From positions 1 through 64,000 of the forward strand of contig CAZASA010000002.1 in NCBI GenBank assembly GCA_964487685.1: a stretch of DNA of 64,000 nucleotides, read 5' to 3'. Under the pieces are notes generated by a model. It searched no databases. It had not been told where the DNA came from and worked only from the letters and a program-made list of their open reading frames with translations. This stretch comes from JABDGZ01 sp964487685 (lineage in GTDB: Bacteria > Omnitrophota > Gorgyraeia > Zapsychrales > Fredricksoniimonadaceae). Shown piece after piece: positions 8,548 to 16,204 of this stretch (the first letter of the stretch is position 1; the number at the start of each line of letters is the position of its first letter). A program made the translations under genes and the position numbers.

Positions 8548-8689
8548 GGCTGACACCGATATATTTTTTCTGCTAAAATCTGACGTTCACGCTGGAAGCG
8601 TTGGTGCCAATAAAGAGGTCACGCGAAGAGATTAGCCGAAAGCAACGTTGTCAGATTTTTATACGCAGAAAAAAATATCGGCATCAGCC
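8548..8689. repeat. Long imperfect inverted repeat (foldback element A)
   Basis: The left arm 8548-8587 (begins GGCTGACACCGATAT, ends AATCTGACGTT) pairs with the right arm 8644-8689 (begins AACGTTGTCAGAT, ends ATATCGGCATCAGCC) over about 40 positions with a few mismatches and bulges. The loop is about 56 bases and includes GATTAGCC. A dRS3-like repeat sits on each side (8505 and 8739). No ORF lies inside. Nature unknown: a small non-autonomous mobile element or a structured RNA are both possible. Confidence 0.75.
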
Positions 8690-8738
8690 TGCTAATGGTC
8701 TATCATATTGTACAATGTCATTCTTTTAGAATTAATTA

Positions 8739-8764
8739 GTCATTCCCGCGAAAGCGGGAATCCA
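8739..8764 (+). repeat. dRS3-like palindromic repeat
   Basis: Full copy 50 bases after element A and 89 bases before the likely start of the AT-rich gene; with the copy at 9964 it brackets that gene. Confidence 0.9.
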
Positions 8765-8853
8765 GTCATGTTTAGTAGATTTGTTTCAAAGGACCAAGAT
8801 ATCCGTTAGCAACGATAGTGTTATATTGGGAACTTAAAAAAGTAGCTATCCTT

Positions 8854-9861
8854 ATGAAGAAAGTTTTCAGTAGGAACTATATGTTAAATATAATCCTGAT
8901 GTACGGTATTCCGGTAGCATTTGTTATAGGGATTCTTTTTTTTATTTATTCTTCTTGGGGGACCCAACTATGTATTGAAATTTTAAGAGCATTGATTGGG
9001 GGGATATTTGCAGCTGCCTTAGTTTTTATGATTTCAATCTTATCTCCTATTAAAAAGATTGAAAATAAAACGGAGGTTTATTTATTGGCCCTTAAGAATA
9101 TAGATCCAAATCCAAATATATACTCTAACCATTTGATACCTTTAGAATTTTTGACTATAAGAAAGTTTGGTTTTACTTCGAATCCATTAGAGGCGGGTTA
9201 CGTACATGTTTCTACTGAGAATGAGCAATTTATAAGAAGAAATCGTGAATTAAATATTCAAATCGGAAACGTTAAAGATTTAGAATATTTTTTAGAGTTA
9301 ATGGAATGGTCTACGTTGACATGGATTAGAAATGTTTACGGAGAACACTGGCAAACAAAGGTATTTTGGTTTAATGGGATTTCAGGGGGTGGTGGAAAGT
9401 CTTATGTGCCTGCTGATTCGGATAAAGCAGAAAAGCTCGAAATTAATGCGTTCTTAAAAGATAATAGATTTTCCAATGGAGAGAAAAAATATATTTATTT
9501 GCCACCAAGAACGAAGGCTAGGTATATAAAATTAAGTGATGGCCTCCACATTATAGAATTCAAGAATCGAAATACGACTTTTAGAATAAAATTTGAATTA
9601 GGGGTTTCCGAATCAATTAATGCAACGGATTTGGCCGAGAAGATTATTCAAAGATTTGGTAGAGGGTTAGGACAACAAATAGAAGTAACTTTTGAGATGG
9701 AACCAAATTTATTTTTTCGTTGGACTACCAATACCGACAATCAAATACAATGGTTTAATGGATTAATGAATTCTTATAATGAATCTTTTTCTTGGTATAT
9801 TTTAAAAGACAAATTAAACCAGTCTTTAGAAGTAGATTCATTTTTGTCTGAAAAAAAATAA
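8854..9861 (+). CDS. AT-rich membrane-anchored protein of unknown function
   Basis: 335 residues from ATG 8854; GTG 8818 and ATG 8881 are alternatives, none with a good ribosome-binding site. Two hydrophobic segments near the N-terminus (LMYGIPVAFVIGILFFIY and LIGGIFAAALVFMIS) form a helical hairpin; the remaining about 260 residues look soluble, with alternating strand-like stretches and no motif I recognise. The DNA is clearly richer in A and T than its neighbours and uses AGA and ATA codons that the pur genes avoid, pointing to recent transfer. It is bracketed by dRS3-like repeats (8739, 9964) within the split purine operon. Function unknown. Confidence 0.7.
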   Translation: MKKVFSRNYMLNIILMYGIPVAFVIGILFFIYSSWGTQLCIEILRALIGGIFAAALVFMISILSPIKKIENKTEVYLLALKNIDPNPNIYSNHLIPLEFLTIRKFGFTSNPLEAGYVHVSTENEQFIRRNRELNIQIGNVKDLEYFLELMEWSTLTWIRNVYGEHWQTKVFWFNGISGGGGKSYVPADSDKAEKLEINAFLKDNRFSNGEKKYIYLPPRTKARYIKLSDGLHIIEFKNRNTTFRIKFELGVSESINATDLAEKIIQRFGRGLGQQIEVTFEMEPNLFFRWTTNTDNQIQWFNGLMNSYNESFSWYILKDKLNQSLEVDSFLSEKK

Positions 9862-9963
9862 CCTGAAAGAATTCCTAGATAAATGTTCTTTTAATCGATA
9901 CTTTGATTTTTTATAACATATCATCGGGTGGCCAAAGGCAGAATCCGATGATTTGCGTTAAAA

Positions 9964-9989
9964 TGGATTCCCGCTTTCGCGGGAATGAC
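9964..9989 (-). repeat. dRS3-like palindromic repeat just upstream of purM
   Basis: Complement-strand copy (TGGATTCCCGCTTTCGCGGG then AATGAC) ending 14 bases before the purM ATG. It closes the right side of the island. Confidence 0.9.
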
Positions 9990-10003
9990 AGGTGTAGATA
10001 TTT

Positions 10004-11008
10004 ATGGCACGGCAATTGACTTATAAAGAAGCAGGCGTGGATATCAGCAAGGCCAATCGGTTTGTGGAGGGCATTAAGAAAATGTCATCCTCAACGATCA
10101 ATCGCGGTGTTGTCAACCGGCCGGGATCGTTCGGGGCTTTATTTGATTTGGGTTTTGCTAAATATAAGAATCCGGTCCTGGTTTCTTCCACCGATGGGGT
10201 GGGGACAAAATTATTGGTCGCGAATTTGGCGGGCAAGCATGATAAGGTGGGTATTGATCTGGTTGCGATGAACGTCAATGATATCTTGTGCACCGGGGCC
10301 ACGCCTTTGTTCTTTTTGGATTATATCGCCACCGGCAAACTTAACTCCAAGATCATGAACAGCGTGATGAAGGGCATAGTGGCAGGCTGCAGGATGTCCG
10401 GCTGCGCCCTGATCGGCGGTGAAACCGCGGAAATGCCGGATATGTATAAGGGTGAAGATTATGACCTGGCCGGGTTTACCGTCGGGGTTGTTGAGAAGAA
10501 CGGTATTATCGACGGTTCAGGGATCAAAAGTGACGATGTGCTCATCGGCTTGTCATCTTCCGGCCTTCATTCCAACGGGTATTCGTTGGCCCGTAAGGCC
10601 TTAAGCATTAAAGAACAAAAGTTATACGCGCAGATCCTGCTTAAGCCGACCTGCATCTATGTTAAGCCGGTATTAGCCTTGCTTAAGGGTATAAAAGTCA
10701 AGGGCATGGCGCATATGACGGGCGGCGCCTGGTATGAAAAATTAACCAAGGTGCTGCCCAAGGGGTTATGTTTTGCCGTTAAAAAAGGGTCTTGGCCCAT
10801 GCCAAGGATCTTTGAATTGATCCAGGACAAAGGACACATACCCGAGCACGAAATGTACCGTACCTTTAATATGGGCATTGGCTTTGCATTGGTAATTTCC
10901 CCTGAAAATGTCAACGGCGTGCAAAGCTTTTTACGCACACAAAAAGTTAAATCGTTTGTCATCGGCCAAGTGATACAGGATGCAAAGCATAAAGTAGTTT
11001 TTGAATGA
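10004..11008 (+). CDS. purM: AIR synthetase (phosphoribosylformylglycinamidine cyclo-ligase)
   Basis: 334 residues. It closes the imidazole ring of FGAM using ATP to give AIR. Family motifs include the nucleotide-binding STDGVGTKLLVA, DLVAMNVNDILCTGATPLFFLDY, GGETAEMPDMYKGEDYDLAGF and the C-terminal MGIGFALV. PurM is a PurL-fold relative. The ATG at 10004 has AGGTG about 10 bases upstream, adjacent to the repeat. The gene normally follows purL/purQ directly; here about 1.9 kb of insertions separate them, so it may depend on read-through or a new promoter. Confidence 0.96.
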   Translation: MARQLTYKEAGVDISKANRFVEGIKKMSSSTINRGVVNRPGSFGALFDLGFAKYKNPVLVSSTDGVGTKLLVANLAGKHDKVGIDLVAMNVNDILCTGATPLFFLDYIATGKLNSKIMNSVMKGIVAGCRMSGCALIGGETAEMPDMYKGEDYDLAGFTVGVVEKNGIIDGSGIKSDDVLIGLSSSGLHSNGYSLARKALSIKEQKLYAQILLKPTCIYVKPVLALLKGIKVKGMAHMTGGAWYEKLTKVLPKGLCFAVKKGSWPMPRIFELIQDKGHIPEHEMYRTFNMGIGFALVISPENVNGVQSFLRTQKVKSFVIGQVIQDAKHKVVFE

Positions 11009-11011
11009 TAT

Positions 11012-11227
11012 TGGGCGGATGGCTCTGAGTATGAAAACTGCGGCGGGTGGCGAGGAACGGCGTTCAGGAGCGCACGGCAAGGGTAGCCGGACCTATTTAG
11101 GGAAACCCCCTTTCAAGGCAGCTGAGCTAAACGATTCTGCTCGGTCGGATTAACCGACACTCGCAATTGCTCGCAGGAGCACCTGAATGACGCGACGAGC
11201 CAGGACCCGTTATAGCTAAATACGGAA
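11012..11227 (+). repeat. Foldback element D between purM and purD, with a nested 32-bp module
   Basis: About 215 noncoding bases. The left arm (about 11044-11073: GCGGGTGGC, GTTCAGGAGCGCACGG) pairs with the right arm (about 11169-11209: CAGGAGCACCTGAAT, CCAGGACCCG). Shared blocks GCGGGTGGC, GGAGCGCACGG, AGGGAAACC and CAGGAGCACCT also occur, in the same order but on the other strand, in the element at 58848-58998. There the stem GTTCAGG/CCTGAA is replaced by GTTAAGG/CCTTAAC, a paired change that keeps the helix. A 32-base module (11143-11174) is nested near the tip. Confidence 0.7.
11143..11174 (+). repeat. 32-bp nested module, second copy
   Basis: It starts GGTCGGATTAACCGACACTC and ends TTGCTCGC; 30 of 32 bases match the module at 6573-6604. 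It holds its own small hairpin (GTCGG/CCGAC). Here it sits in foldback element D, there in the loop of a dRS3-like repeat. Confidence 0.8.
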
Positions 11228-11245
11228 ATGACAATTGGAGTAAGA

Positions 11246-12535
11246 ATGAATATCTTAGTTATAGGTTCCGGCGGGCGGGAACATGCGCTGTGCTGGAAGA
11301 TCAAACAATCCCCCAAGGTCAAAAAGCTTTATTGCGCGCCGGGCAACGGCGGCATTGCCCAGATCGCCGAATGTGTCGACATTAACGTGGAAGATGTTAA
11401 TTTGCTTTTGCAATTTGCCTTACGCAAGCAAATTGACCTGACCATTGTTGGCCCTGAACTGCCCTTGGTCGCTGGCATCGTGGATGCCTTTGTGCAAAAA
11501 GGACTAAAGATTTTCGGGCCCTCTAAAGCCGCAGCTGAACTTGAAGGCAGCAAGGTCTTTGCCAAGGAATTTATGCAGCGCCGTAATATCCCAACGGCCG
11601 CCTACAAGGTATTTGATGAGGCCGCTCTTGCACTATCATTTTTGCAGGATGCCCAATTCCCGCTGGTTTTAAAAGCAGACGGGATCGCCGCCGGCAAAGG
11701 GGTCCATGTTTGTGCTGACCTTAAAAGTGCCACCACCGCCATTGATGAGATCATGGTCCAAAAGATTTTCGGCAATGCCGGCAACAAGATCGTCGTTGAA
11801 GAATGCCTGCAGGGCCCTGAAGTTTCGATCCTGGCTATTTCTGACGGCAAACATTTCATTGTCCTGCCCGCGTCCCAGGACCATAAACGAATTTTTGATG
11901 ATGATATGGGTCCTAACACCGGAGGCATGGGGGCATTTTCACCAAGCCCTCTGATCAAGGTTGAAGTGCTGGACCAGATCATCAGCCGCGTCATTGAGCC
12001 CGCCATCCGCGGCATGTATCAGGAAGGCAATCCATTTAAAGGAGTTCTTTTTGCAGGGCTGATGTTGACCCCTGACGGCCCCAAGGCATTGGAATTCAAT
12101 GTGCGTTTCGGCGATCCTGAAACCCAAAGTATTTTGCCCCGTCTCGAATCTGATTTGGTTGAGATCTTCCTGGCGGCTTGCGACGGACGGCTACAGGAGA
12201 TCAAGGTCAAATGGGATGAGCAGGCCTGTGTCTGTGTAGTGATCGCCTCCGGCGGATATCCGGGCAAATATGAAAAAGGATTTGCTGTCAAGGGCCTGGA
12301 GGCCATCAAGGACCGTGAAACTTTTGTGTTCCATGCCGGAACCAAGAATGACGGCGGTGTTCTGGTCACTAATGGCGGCAGGGTCTTTGGCGTGGCTGCG
12401 CTCGGCAGAAACCTTGAAGCAGCATCTACAAAAGCGTATAATGCCGTGAATGCTATTGATTTTGACCATATGTTTTTTAGAAGGGACATCGCAAGTTCAG
12501 TCCTGAAAGACAAGGCTGCTTATGGGCGCCACTAA
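11246..12535 (+). CDS. purD: GAR synthetase (phosphoribosylamine-glycine ligase)
   Basis: 429 residues from the ATG at 11246 with TTGGAG upstream; the in-frame ATG at 11228 would lie over that site and adds residues not typical for the family. It joins phosphoribosylamine and glycine using ATP. It starts with the typical MNILVIGSGGREHAL, has the ATP-grasp segments KADGIAAGKGV and QDHKRIFDDDMGPNTGGMGAFSP, and FNVRFGDPETQ near the C-terminal side. The 3' end overlaps the next gene by 14 bases, so the two are translationally linked. Confidence 0.97.
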   Translation: MNILVIGSGGREHALCWKIKQSPKVKKLYCAPGNGGIAQIAECVDINVEDVNLLLQFALRKQIDLTIVGPELPLVAGIVDAFVQKGLKIFGPSKAAAELEGSKVFAKEFMQRRNIPTAAYKVFDEAALALSFLQDAQFPLVLKADGIAAGKGVHVCADLKSATTAIDEIMVQKIFGNAGNKIVVEECLQGPEVSILAISDGKHFIVLPASQDHKRIFDDDMGPNTGGMGAFSPSPLIKVEVLDQIISRVIEPAIRGMYQEGNPFKGVLFAGLMLTPDGPKALEFNVRFGDPETQSILPRLESDLVEIFLAACDGRLQEIKVKWDEQACVCVVIASGGYPGKYEKGFAVKGLEAIKDRETFVFHAGTKNDGGVLVTNGGRVFGVAALGRNLEAASTKAYNAVNAIDFDHMFFRRDIASSVLKDKAAYGRH

Positions 12536-13589
12536 AGTTTTTAAAGTCAATTCTGCTCTTCCGGAACCGGAAAAAATCGCCGAGGCTGCCCGTGTCATAC
12601 GTCAGGGCGGATTGGTGATATTCCCGACGGAGACCGTTTATGGTATCGCGGCGGATTCCAATAATCCGCGCGCCATGGACCGTCTGCGTGAGGTCAAGCG
12701 CCGTACGGACGGGAAATTATTTTCCGTTTTAGTGGCCCAGCGGGGGATCATTGAGAATTATTCGACCTATACTCATCCGAATTTGTATAAATTGATCGAT
12801 AAGTATTGGCCGGGTCCATTGACCGTAATCGTGCCCGCACGGCATGAAGGGGAGACGATAGGGATACGCATGCCGGACCATACGGTGGCCTTGCGTTTGG
12901 TGGAAGAAAGCGGCTGTACGATAGCAGCTCCTTCGGCAAACCTTGAAGGCAAAAAGCCGCCGACAAATTGCACCGAGGCCCTGGAAGATCTTGATGGTTT
13001 AGTTGACCTGGCGTTAGACGGTGGTCCGGTTGATTTTGGGATCTCATCGACGATCGTAGATTTTACCATGACACACCCCACGGTCACGCGCGAGGGTGTC
13101 ATCAGCCAGTCGGACGTGGACCGTACCATCAACAAAAAATGTGTCCTGTTCGTGTGCACCGGCAATAGCTGCCGGTCGGTCATGGCGGAGTATATGCTTA
13201 AAGCCAAATTGATCGCCCGTGAAGATGTGGAAGTCCATTCGGCGGGGACCAGTGTCTTTTTTAAATCCGCCGCGAGCCAGGAGACGATCGCGGTGTTACG
13301 GGAACGCGGGATCAATGCCATTGCGCATATATCAAGGCCGTTGGGCAGTATTATGCTTAAGAAATCAGATCTTATTTTTGCCATGACGCGCGCGCACCGG
13401 GCCCAGATCCTGGAACGTGTCCCGTCGGTTGAAAAACGGGTATATCTCCTAAAGGAATTTGGTAATAGCCAACGGGGGCTTGAGGCCGATCTGGATGTTC
13501 CTGACCCCATCGGCCAGCCGCATGCAGCCTACCAGGAATGTTTATTAACCATCGAAGAGGCGATCGAAAAGATAGAAGGGTTGCTTTAA
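12522..13589 (+). CDS. Fusion of Sua5-type threonylcarbamoyl-AMP synthase and low-molecular-weight phosphatase
   Basis: 355 residues. Residues 1 to about 195 are a YrdC/Sua5 domain (RQGGLVIFPTETVYGIA, EVKRRTDGKLFSVLVA, WPGPLTVIVPAR, IAAPSANLEGKKPPT), which makes threonylcarbamoyl-AMP for the t6A37 tRNA modification. Residues 207-355 are a low-molecular-weight protein-tyrosine or arginine phosphatase: the P-loop CX5R is Cys212-TGNSC-Arg218 and the acid loop is DVPDPIGQP. In Bacillus the equivalents ywlC and ywlE are separate genes near rpiB and glyA; here they are one polypeptide, followed by rpiB and glyA in that order. Whether the phosphatase acts on Tyr or Arg is not decided by the visible sequence. 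Confidence 0.9.
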   Translation: MGATKVFKVNSALPEPEKIAEAARVIRQGGLVIFPTETVYGIAADSNNPRAMDRLREVKRRTDGKLFSVLVAQRGIIENYSTYTHPNLYKLIDKYWPGPLTVIVPARHEGETIGIRMPDHTVALRLVEESGCTIAAPSANLEGKKPPTNCTEALEDLDGLVDLALDGGPVDFGISSTIVDFTMTHPTVTREGVISQSDVDRTINKKCVLFVCTGNSCRSVMAEYMLKAKLIAREDVEVHSAGTSVFFKSAASQETIAVLRERGINAIAHISRPLGSIMLKKSDLIFAMTRAHRAQILERVPSVEKRVYLLKEFGNSQRGLEADLDVPDPIGQPHAAYQECLLTIEEAIEKIEGLL

Positions 13590-14041
13590 TGAAAATATTT
13601 GTCGGCGCTGACCATCGCGGCTTTCAGCTGAAGAAAAAAGTTGTTGAGATGCTTAAAAAGCTCGGACATGAAGTGATGGATGCAGGAACGTATGTTGAGG
13701 GTGTTGACTGTGATTATCCTGAAATTTCTTATAAGGTGTGTAGTCAAATAATTGATGAACCCGGCAGCCGGGGCATTCTTTTGTGCATGACAGGTATAGG
13801 CCACTCCATCGCAGCCAATAAAGTCCCGGGAGTTTATGCGGCGCTCGTCTATAACAAAGAAGCTGCAGCTTTTTCCAGACAGCATAATGACAGTAATGTG
13901 CTGGTATTGGGCACTAAATTTACGGATGAAGCCACGATGATGGCAATCATCAAGATATGGTTATCCACTGATTTTGAAGGCGGACGGCATTTGCGCCGCA
14001 AAGAGCAGATCCAAAAAATAGAAAGCGAGTTTTCTAAATGA
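13589..14041 (+). CDS. rpiB: Ribose 5-phosphate isomerase B
   Basis: 150 residues from the ATG at 13589, which overlaps the stop of the fusion gene (TAATG). RpiB interconverts ribose 5-phosphate and ribulose 5-phosphate, supplying PRPP for the purine genes nearby. Typical RpiB blocks: KIFVGADHRGFQLKK, DCDYPEISYKV and GILLCMTGIGHSIAANKVPGVYAALV, which holds the catalytic Cys and phosphate-binding loop. It overlaps glyA by four bases (ATGA). The order phosphatase-rpiB-glyA is conserved with Bacillus. Confidence 0.95.
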   Translation: MKIFVGADHRGFQLKKKVVEMLKKLGHEVMDAGTYVEGVDCDYPEISYKVCSQIIDEPGSRGILLCMTGIGHSIAANKVPGVYAALVYNKEAAAFSRQHNDSNVLVLGTKFTDEATMMAIIKIWLSTDFEGGRHLRRKEQIQKIESEFSK

Positions 14042-15282
14042 AGCAATTGCAAAAAACTGATCCCGAGATATTCAAAGCCATTCAGCGTGAGCTGAAACGC
14101 CAGCAGAATAATCTTGAATTGATCGCCTCAGAAAATATCGTCTCTCCCGCGGTTCTGGAAGCGGCAGGCTCTGTCTTGACCAATAAATATGCAGAAGGAT
14201 ATCCGGGTGCCCGCTGGTATAACGGCTGTGAATTTGTCGACGAGGCTGAAAACCTGGCCATCAACCGCGCCAAGCAGATCTTTGGCGGGGACCATATTAA
14301 TGTGCAGGCGCATTCCGGGTCACAGGCCAATACCGCCGTGTACATGGCTGTTCTTACACCTGGTGACACCGTGATGGGGCTGGATTTGGCTTGCGGCGGG
14401 CATTTGACCCATGGCCTGAAGTTTAACATTTCCGGGCGCCTGTATCATTTTGTCTCGTATAAGGTCGATGCCAAAACCGAGCTTATCGATATGGATGAAG
14501 TCGAGCGTCTGGCTTTGGAACACAAACCTAAAATGATCGTGGCCGGATATTCAGCGTATTCAAGGGTCCTGGATTTTAAACGTTTTCGTGCCATCGCGGA
14601 CAAGATCGGTGCGTATTTATTCGTAGACATGGCCCATTTCGCGGGCCTTGTCGCGGCAGGATTGCATCCTAACCCTGTGCCTCATGCCCATTTTGTGACA
14701 ACGACAACCCATAAGACCCTTCGGGGCCCGCGCGGCGGGATGATCATCTGCAAGGCGGAATTTGCCAAGAAGATCGACAGCGCTATTTTTCCAGGCATTC
14801 AAGGTGGACCTCTGATGCACATCATCGCGGCCAAGGCCGTGGCTTTTAAAGAAGCCTTGTCGCCGGAATTCAAGCAGTATCAGCAACAGATCATTGCCAA
14901 TGCCCAGGCTTTTGCCAAGGCCATGAGCGAAAGAGGATTTCGCATTGTTACCGGAGGCACGGACAATCATTTGTTCATGGTGGACCTGCGTCCCAAAAAG
15001 ATCACCGGCAAAGAAGCGGCCACATTACTTGACCGTGTGCAGATTACCGTCAACAAGAACCTGATCCCCTTTGACACGGAATCTCCGACGGTTGCCAGCG
15101 GAATTCGTGTGGGCACTCCGGCTGTCACCACCCGCGGCATGAAGGAAGCCCAGATGCTCACCATCGCGGCATTGATCGACCGTTGCGTGCTTAATCGGGA
15201 CAAGGAAACGGAATTAGAAAAAGTACGCCACGAAGTCGAGCGATTGGCCCAATCATTCCCTATTTATGTAGATAAGGATTAA
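14038..15282 (+). CDS. glyA: Serine hydroxymethyltransferase
   Basis: 414 residues, normal length. This PLP enzyme converts serine and tetrahydrofolate to glycine and methylene-tetrahydrofolate, providing glycine for PurD and one-carbon units for purine and thymidylate synthesis. PLP lysine in TTTTHKTLRGPRGG; other family blocks are RQQNNLELIASENIVS, NKYAEGYPGARWYNG, HSGSQANTAVYMAVL and SGIRVGTPAVTTRGM. It is translationally coupled to rpiB. Confidence 0.97.
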   Translation: MKQLQKTDPEIFKAIQRELKRQQNNLELIASENIVSPAVLEAAGSVLTNKYAEGYPGARWYNGCEFVDEAENLAINRAKQIFGGDHINVQAHSGSQANTAVYMAVLTPGDTVMGLDLACGGHLTHGLKFNISGRLYHFVSYKVDAKTELIDMDEVERLALEHKPKMIVAGYSAYSRVLDFKRFRAIADKIGAYLFVDMAHFAGLVAAGLHPNPVPHAHFVTTTTHKTLRGPRGGMIICKAEFAKKIDSAIFPGIQGGPLMHIIAAKAVAFKEALSPEFKQYQQQIIANAQAFAKAMSERGFRIVTGGTDNHLFMVDLRPKKITGKEAATLLDRVQITVNKNLIPFDTESPTVASGIRVGTPAVTTRGMKEAQMLTIAALIDRCVLNRDKETELEKVRHEVERLAQSFPIYVDKD

Positions 15283-15293
15283 AGGTAACAATT

Positions 15294-15782
15294 ATGCGTT
15301 GTCCGTCCTGCGGATATAAAGGTACCAATGTGATGGACTCACGCTTAAACAGCGATGGTACGTCCATCCGCCGTCGGCGCAAATGCACCAAGTGCGAGGA
15401 ACGTTTCACGACCTATGAGTATATCGAAGAAGTGCCCCTGATGGTCGTCAAGCGCGACGGCCGCCGCCAGGCTTTTGACCGCACACGAGTGCTTAACGGA
15501 TTGATCAAGGCCTGTGAAAAGAGACCGATCAGCGTTGAGAAGATCGAAGCCATGGTGGATGATATCGAGCATACCATCCGCAAGAAATATGACCGTGAGA
15601 TCTATTCCAAGGATATCGGCGAGATGATCATGACCCGTTTGTCGACGCTGGATGAAGTGGCCTATGTGCGTTTTGCCTCGGTCTACCGTCAGTTCCGTGA
15701 TGTTAACCAGTTCATGGATGAGCTAAAATTGATCCTGTCCAAGAACAAGATCAAAAAAATAAAGAAAAGGAAACTTAAATAA
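15294..15782 (+). CDS. nrdR: Transcriptional repressor NrdR
   Basis: 162 residues. An N-terminal zinc ribbon with CPSC and CTKC pairs (residues 2-34) is followed by an ATP-cone domain (VVKRDGRRQAFDRTRVLNGL...). NrdR senses ATP/dATP and represses ribonucleotide reductase genes through NrdR boxes. The tail is unusually Lys-rich (KNKIKKIKKRKLK). It lies 11 bases after glyA, an arrangement seen in other bacteria. No NrdR box was noticed in this window. Confidence 0.95.
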   Translation: MRCPSCGYKGTNVMDSRLNSDGTSIRRRRKCTKCEERFTTYEYIEEVPLMVVKRDGRRQAFDRTRVLNGLIKACEKRPISVEKIEAMVDDIEHTIRKKYDREIYSKDIGEMIMTRLSTLDEVAYVRFASVYRQFRDVNQFMDELKLILSKNKIKKIKKRKLK

Positions 15783-15783
15783 T

Positions 15784-16188
15784 ATGATCCAGGTTGAATT
15801 ATCCAGAATCATCATTGATGAAAAGCGCCAGGACCAGGTGATCGTGCTTAAAGAAAAAGACGGTGAACGCCAGATCCCTATCGTCATCGGATTTATGGAA
15901 GCATCTTCCATCAAGATCAAGATCTCCGGGGTTGATGTGCCGCGTCCGATGACGCATGATCTTTTAGTCACGATGGTGCAGGCTCTAGGGGCAAAGCTCG
16001 AGAGGGTCGTGATCGACAAGCTTGTCAACAATACCTTCCATGCCAAATTGGAGATCAAGTCCAAAGAGGGGCAGATCATCATGGTGGATTCTCGTCCCTC
16101 CGACAGCATTGCCCTGGCGGTTCGTTTCAAAGCGCCGATCTTCGTGGTCGATGAAGTCCTGCAAAAATCATCAATGTCCCAACCCTAG
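15784..16188 (+). CDS. DUF151 / bifunctional nuclease-family protein
   Basis: 134 residues. It matches the BFN/DUF151 pattern: an opening beta strand, GERQIPIVIGFMEASSIKIKI, RPMTHDLLVTMVQALGA and the C-terminal VDSRPSDSIALAVRFKAPIFV, the most conserved part. Plant and Thermotoga members have been reported to have nuclease activity; the bacterial role is not settled. It follows nrdR by one base and is probably in the same operon. Confidence 0.85.
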   Translation: MIQVELSRIIIDEKRQDQVIVLKEKDGERQIPIVIGFMEASSIKIKISGVDVPRPMTHDLLVTMVQALGAKLERVVIDKLVNNTFHAKLEIKSKEGQIIMVDSRPSDSIALAVRFKAPIFVVDEVLQKSSMSQP

Positions 16189-16204
16189 CGGCAAAAATCT
16201 TACG

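Larger units (their letters stand above)
8451..8853. other. Gene-free repeat-rich stretch
   Basis: About 400 bases with no credible ORF. It holds a half copy of the dRS3-like repeat (8483-8492), full copies at 8505-8530 and 8739-8764, and a long inverted repeat at 8548-8689 between them. Confidence 0.8.

Noticed and set aside
16022..16204. N-terminal extension of the CCA enzyme
   Set aside because: It lies within the DUF151 gene in another frame and has no family similarity.
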